Source of the DNA: Paracoccaceae bacterium
GTDB lineage: Bacteria; Pseudomonadota; Alphaproteobacteria; Rhodobacterales; Rhodobacteraceae
Assembly (NCBI GenBank): GCA_007120685.1
Contig: SKNG01000460.1
Coordinates: forward strand, 1-6,436
Direction: 5' to 3'
Length of the DNA: 6,436 bases
The notes below the pieces were generated by a model that did no database searches, was not told the DNA's origin, and saw only the letters and a list, made by a program, of their open reading frames with translations. Of this stretch, positions 3,620 to 6,436 are shown piece by piece. The position numbers and the translations under genes were made by a program. Positions within the stretch are counted from its first letter, which is position 1, and each line of letters begins with the position of its first letter.

Positions 3620-6436
3620 AGGATTTCGTGATCCCGTTCGACGAGCGCGACCGGGGCACCCCCGCGCGCAGCGGCGCCCCGGTCAGCCTGACCATCGATG
3701 GCATCGCCGTGACGGTGCCCGAGGGCACCTCGGTCATGCGCGCCGCGGCCGAGGCAGGCATCCAGGTGCCGAAGCTCTGTGCGACGGATTCGGTCGAGGC
3801 GTTCGGTTCCTGCCGGTTGTGTGTGGTGGAGATCGAGGGGCGGCGCGGCACGCCGGCCAGTTGCACCACGCCGGTGGCGCCCGGCATGGTGGTGCGCACC
3901 CAGAACGACAAGCTGCGCAAGCTGCGGCGCGGGGTGATGGAGCTTTACATCTCCGACCACCCGCTGGACTGCCTGACCTGCGCGGCCAATGGCGATTGCG
4001 AATTGCAGGACATGGCCGGTGCCGTCGGCCTGCGCGACGTGCGCTATCAGGCGCCGGAGAAGGGCGCGCTGGCCAACCATTTCAGCCCACGCGACACGTC
4101 GGGCGAGGCGAATCCGCAATACATCCCCAAGGACACCTCTAACCCCTATTTCACCTATGACCCCGCCAAATGCATCGTCTGCTCGCGCTGCGTGCGCGCC
4201 TGCGAGGAAGTGCAGGGCACCTTTGCGCTGACGATTGAAGGGCGGGGCTTCGACAGCCGCGTTTCCTTCGGCGCGAAGACCGACAACGCGCTGGCTTCGG
4301 ACTGTGTGTCCTGCGGCGCCTGCGTGCAGGCCTGCCCGACTGCCACGCTGCAGGAGAAATCGGTTATCGAACTGGGCACCCCCACGCGCTCGGTCATCAC
4401 CACCTGCGCTTATTGCGGGGTCGGTTGCAGCTTCAAGGCCGAACTGAACGGCGACCAACTGGTGCGCATGGTGCCCTGGAAGCACGGCAAGGCCAACCGC
4501 GGCCATAGCTGCGTCAAGGGCCGTTTCGCCTATGGCTATGCCAGCCACCCCGACCGCATCCTGTCGCCGATGATCCGAGAGAGCATTGACCAGCCCTGGC
4601 GGCAGGTCGGCTGGGACGAGGCGCTGCGCTTCGCCGCCAGCCGCCTGCGCGGTATCCAGGCGGAACATGGGCGCAAATCCATTGGCGTCATCACCTCCTC
4701 ACGCTGCACCAATGAGGAAACCTATCTGGTGCAGAAGCTGGCCCGTGCCGTGTTCCAGAACAACAACACCGACACCTGCGCGCGGGTTTGCCACTCGCCC
4801 ACCGGCTATGGGCTGGGTCAGACCTTCGGCACCTCGGCCGGCACGCAGGATTTCGACTCGGTCGAAGAGACCGATGTCGTCATCGTCATCGGCGCCAACC
4901 CCACCGACGGCCATCCGGTCTTTGCCAGCCGGCTGAAGAAGCGCCTGCGCGCGGGCGCGCGGCTTATCGTCATCGACCCCCGCCGCATCGACCTGCTGGC
5001 CACCGCCCATGCCGAACCCGGCATCCATCTGCCGCTTAAGCCCGGCACGAATGTCGCGATCCTGTCCTCGCTCGCCCATGTCATCGTCACCGAGGGGCTG
5101 GCCGATGACGCCTTCATCGCCGCGCGTTGCGAGGCCGAGGATTTCCACGCCTGGGCCGCCTTCATCACCGACCCCCGCCACGCGCCGGAGGCCACCGAGG
5201 CGCAAACCGGCGTCTCCGCCGCCGACCTGCGCAAAGCGGCCCGCGCCTTTGCCACCGGCGGCAATGGCGCCATCTATTACGGGCTGGGCGTGACCGAGCA
5301 CAGCCAGGGCTCGACCACCGTCATGGCGATTGCCAACCTCGCCATGCTGACCGGCAATATCGGCCGCCCCGGTGTCGGCGTGAACCCGCTGCGCGGGCAG
5401 AACAACGTGCAGGGCGCCTGCGACATGGGCAGCTTCCCGCATGAACTGCCGGGCTACCGCCATGTGAAGAACGCCGACGCAAGGGCGATCTACGAAACCC
5501 TCTGGGGCGTGGAAATCGACCCCGAACCCGGCCTGCGCATCCCCAACATGCTGGATGCCGCCGTCGATGGCCGCTTCCGGGGCATCTACATCCAGGGCGA
5601 GGATATCCTGCAATCCGACCCTGACACCAGGCATGTCGCCGCCGGCCTCGCCGCGATGGATTGTGTCATCGTCCATGACCTGTTCCTGAACGAGACCGCG
5701 AACTATGCCCATGTCTTCCTGCCGGGGTCGACCTTCCTGGAAAAGGACGGCACCTTCACCAATGCCGAACGCCGCATCAACCGCGTGCGCCGGGTGATGG
5801 CGCCGCGCAACGGCCATGAGGACTGGGAGATCACCCAGATGCTGGCCAATGCCATGGGCGCGGGCTGGCACTACACCCACCCGGCCCAGATCATGGAGGA
5901 AATCGCCGCCACCACGCCCAGTTTCGCCGGGGTCGATTACGCGATGCTGGAGGAAAAGGGCTCGGTCCAATGGCCGGTGAACGAGGCCGCTCCGGATGGC
6001 ACGCCGATCATGCATATCGACGCCTTCATGCGCGGCAAGGGCCGGTTCATGGTCACCGAATACATCCCGACAGAGGAACGCACCGGCCCGCGCTTCCCGC
6101 TGCTGCTGACCACGGGGCGGATCCTCTCGCAATACAATGTCGGCGCGCAGACGCGGCGCACGGCGAATGTGATCTGGCACCATGAGGATGTGCTGGAAAT
6201 CCACCCCCATGACGCCGAACAGCGCGGGGTAAACGAGGGCGACTGGGTGCGGCTGGCCTCGCGCGCCGGGGAAACCACGCTGCGCGCGCATCTGACCGAC
6301 CGGGTGGCGCCGGGGGTGGTCTATACCACCTTCCACCACCCCGGCACGCAGGCCAATGTGGTGACCACCGACAATTCCGACTGGGCCACCAACTGCCCGG
6401 AATACAAGGTGACGGCGGTGCAGGTGGCGCTGTCGA
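3616..6436 (+). CDS. fdsA: NAD-dependent formate dehydrogenase catalytic alpha subunit FdsA (C-terminus cut off by window edge)
   Basis: This is the Mo-bis-MGD subunit that oxidises formate to CO2, with 940 residues present. The Rhodobacter capsulatus protein has about 958, so only a short tail is missing. The N-terminus is NuoG-like. A [2Fe-2S] site uses Cys55, Cys66, Cys69 and Cys83, and a His-Cys3 [4Fe-4S] site uses His115, Cys119, Cys122 and Cys128. Two ferredoxin-type [4Fe-4S] sites follow, at Cys186/189/192/196 and Cys230/233/236/240. The catalytic domain opens with a further [4Fe-4S] site at Cys264, Cys267, Cys271 and Cys299, then Lys301. The Mo ligand is Cys392 in RVCHSPTGYG, followed by His393. 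Arg593 in NPLRGQNN is the other active-site residue. These match Cys386, His387 and Arg587 of R. capsulatus FdsA with a constant offset of 6. The C-terminal dinucleotide-binding domain starts near 826 (FPLLLTTGRILSQYN). The enzyme uses cysteine, not selenocysteine, and has no Tat signal, so it is cytoplasmic. Maturation would need FdsC and FdsD, not in the window. Confidence 0.97.
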   Translation, partial: MKDFVIPFDERDRGTPARSGAPVSLTIDGIAVTVPEGTSVMRAAAEAGIQVPKLCATDSVEAFGSCRLCVVEIEGRRGTPASCTTPVAPGMVVRTQNDKLRKLRRGVMELYISDHPLDCLTCAANGDCELQDMAGAVGLRDVRYQAPEKGALANHFSPRDTSGEANPQYIPKDTSNPYFTYDPAKCIVCSRCVRACEEVQGTFALTIEGRGFDSRVSFGAKTDNALASDCVSCGACVQACPTATLQEKSVIELGTPTRSVITTCAYCGVGCSFKAELNGDQLVRMVPWKHGKANRGHSCVKGRFAYGYASHPDRILSPMIRESIDQPWRQVGWDEALRFAASRLRGIQAEHGRKSIGVITSSRCTNEETYLVQKLARAVFQNNNTDTCARVCHSPTGYGLGQTFGTSAGTQDFDSVEETDVVIVIGANPTDGHPVFASRLKKRLRAGARLIVIDPRRIDLLATAHAEPGIHLPLKPGTNVAILSSLAHVIVTEGLADDAFIAARCEAEDFHAWAAFITDPRHAPEATEAQTGVSAADLRKAARAFATGGNGAIYYGLGVTEHSQGSTTVMAIANLAMLTGNIGRPGVGVNPLRGQNNVQGACDMGSFPHELPGYRHVKNADARAIYETLWGVEIDPEPGLRIPNMLDAAVDGRFRGIYIQGEDILQSDPDTRHVAAGLAAMDCVIVHDLFLNETANYAHVFLPGSTFLEKDGTFTNAERRINRVRRVMAPRNGHEDWEITQMLANAMGAGWHYTHPAQIMEEIAATTPSFAGVDYAMLEEKGSVQWPVNEAAPDGTPIMHIDAFMRGKGRFMVTEYIPTEERTGPRFPLLLTTGRILSQYNVGAQTRRTANVIWHHEDVLEIHPHDAEQRGVNEGDWVRLASRAGETTLRAHLTDRVAPGVVYTTFHHPGTQANVVTTDNSDWATNCPEYKVTAVQVALS

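Noticed and set aside
4777..4806. Selenocysteine-containing formate dehydrogenase
   Set aside because: The Mo ligand codon at 4789-4791 is TGC (cysteine), not an in-frame TGA, so no selenocysteine insertion is needed.
3448..6339. Long minus-strand ORFs of 406 and 546 codons antisense to fdsA
   Set aside because: They mirror fdsA codons, contain no recognised domain and overlap a continuous catalytic subunit with all its cofactor ligands.
1998..6436. NuoEFG of complex I or the diaphorase part of a NAD-reducing hydrogenase
   Set aside because: FdsG and FdsB resemble NuoE/HoxE and NuoF/HoxF. The third gene, however, continues into a full Mo-bis-MGD formate dehydrogenase domain with the Cys-His pair and active-site Arg, and no hydrogenase or other nuo genes are present.

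Overview
This is a GC-rich window with bacterial gene density and long antisense shadow ORFs. The proteins and the gene order fdsG-fdsB-fdsA point to an alphaproteobacterium, most likely of the Rhodobacter/Paracoccus type. That placement is an inference from family resemblance and base composition, not from a search. There are two gene blocks around a divergent intergenic region of 135 bp.

Left block, minus strand (1-1380). rluE encodes the 23S rRNA pseudouridine synthase of the RsuA/RluB/E/F family. It is followed 59 nt downstream on the same strand by a flavin-containing monooxygenase-like FAD/NAD(P)H oxidoreductase, whose C-terminal part runs off the left edge. The two may be co-transcribed. 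No terminator is visible between them.

Divergent region (1381-1515). It holds a perfect 8+3+8 inverted repeat with the T-N11-A geometry of a LysR-type operator, a weak promoter candidate, a direct TGATTTC repeat with an 11-bp period, and a possible hairpin just upstream of the fdsG ribosome binding site. No regulator gene lies in the window.

Right block, plus strand (1516-6436). This is an fds operon for the soluble, oxygen-tolerant, molybdenum-dependent NAD+ formate dehydrogenase. FdsG is a NuoE-like [2Fe-2S] subunit. FdsB is a NuoF-like FMN/[4Fe-4S]/NAD subunit. FdsA is a NuoG-like iron-sulfur N-terminus joined to a Mo-bis-MGD catalytic domain with a cysteine ligand. FdsA is cut by the right edge after 940 residues, probably about 20 short of its end. 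In this family electrons from formate pass from Mo through the FdsA clusters to FMN in FdsB and then to NAD+. fdsC and fdsD, usual in such operons, would lie beyond the edge.

The least expected feature is a 32-codon ORF between fdsB and fdsA. It starts in an ATGA overlap with the fdsB stop behind a strong Shine-Dalgarno sequence, and it ends in an ATGA overlap with the fdsA start. It could be a coupling device or a small protein. No wholly new system is evident: the window is mainly a known metabolic operon with some regulatory details worth testing.
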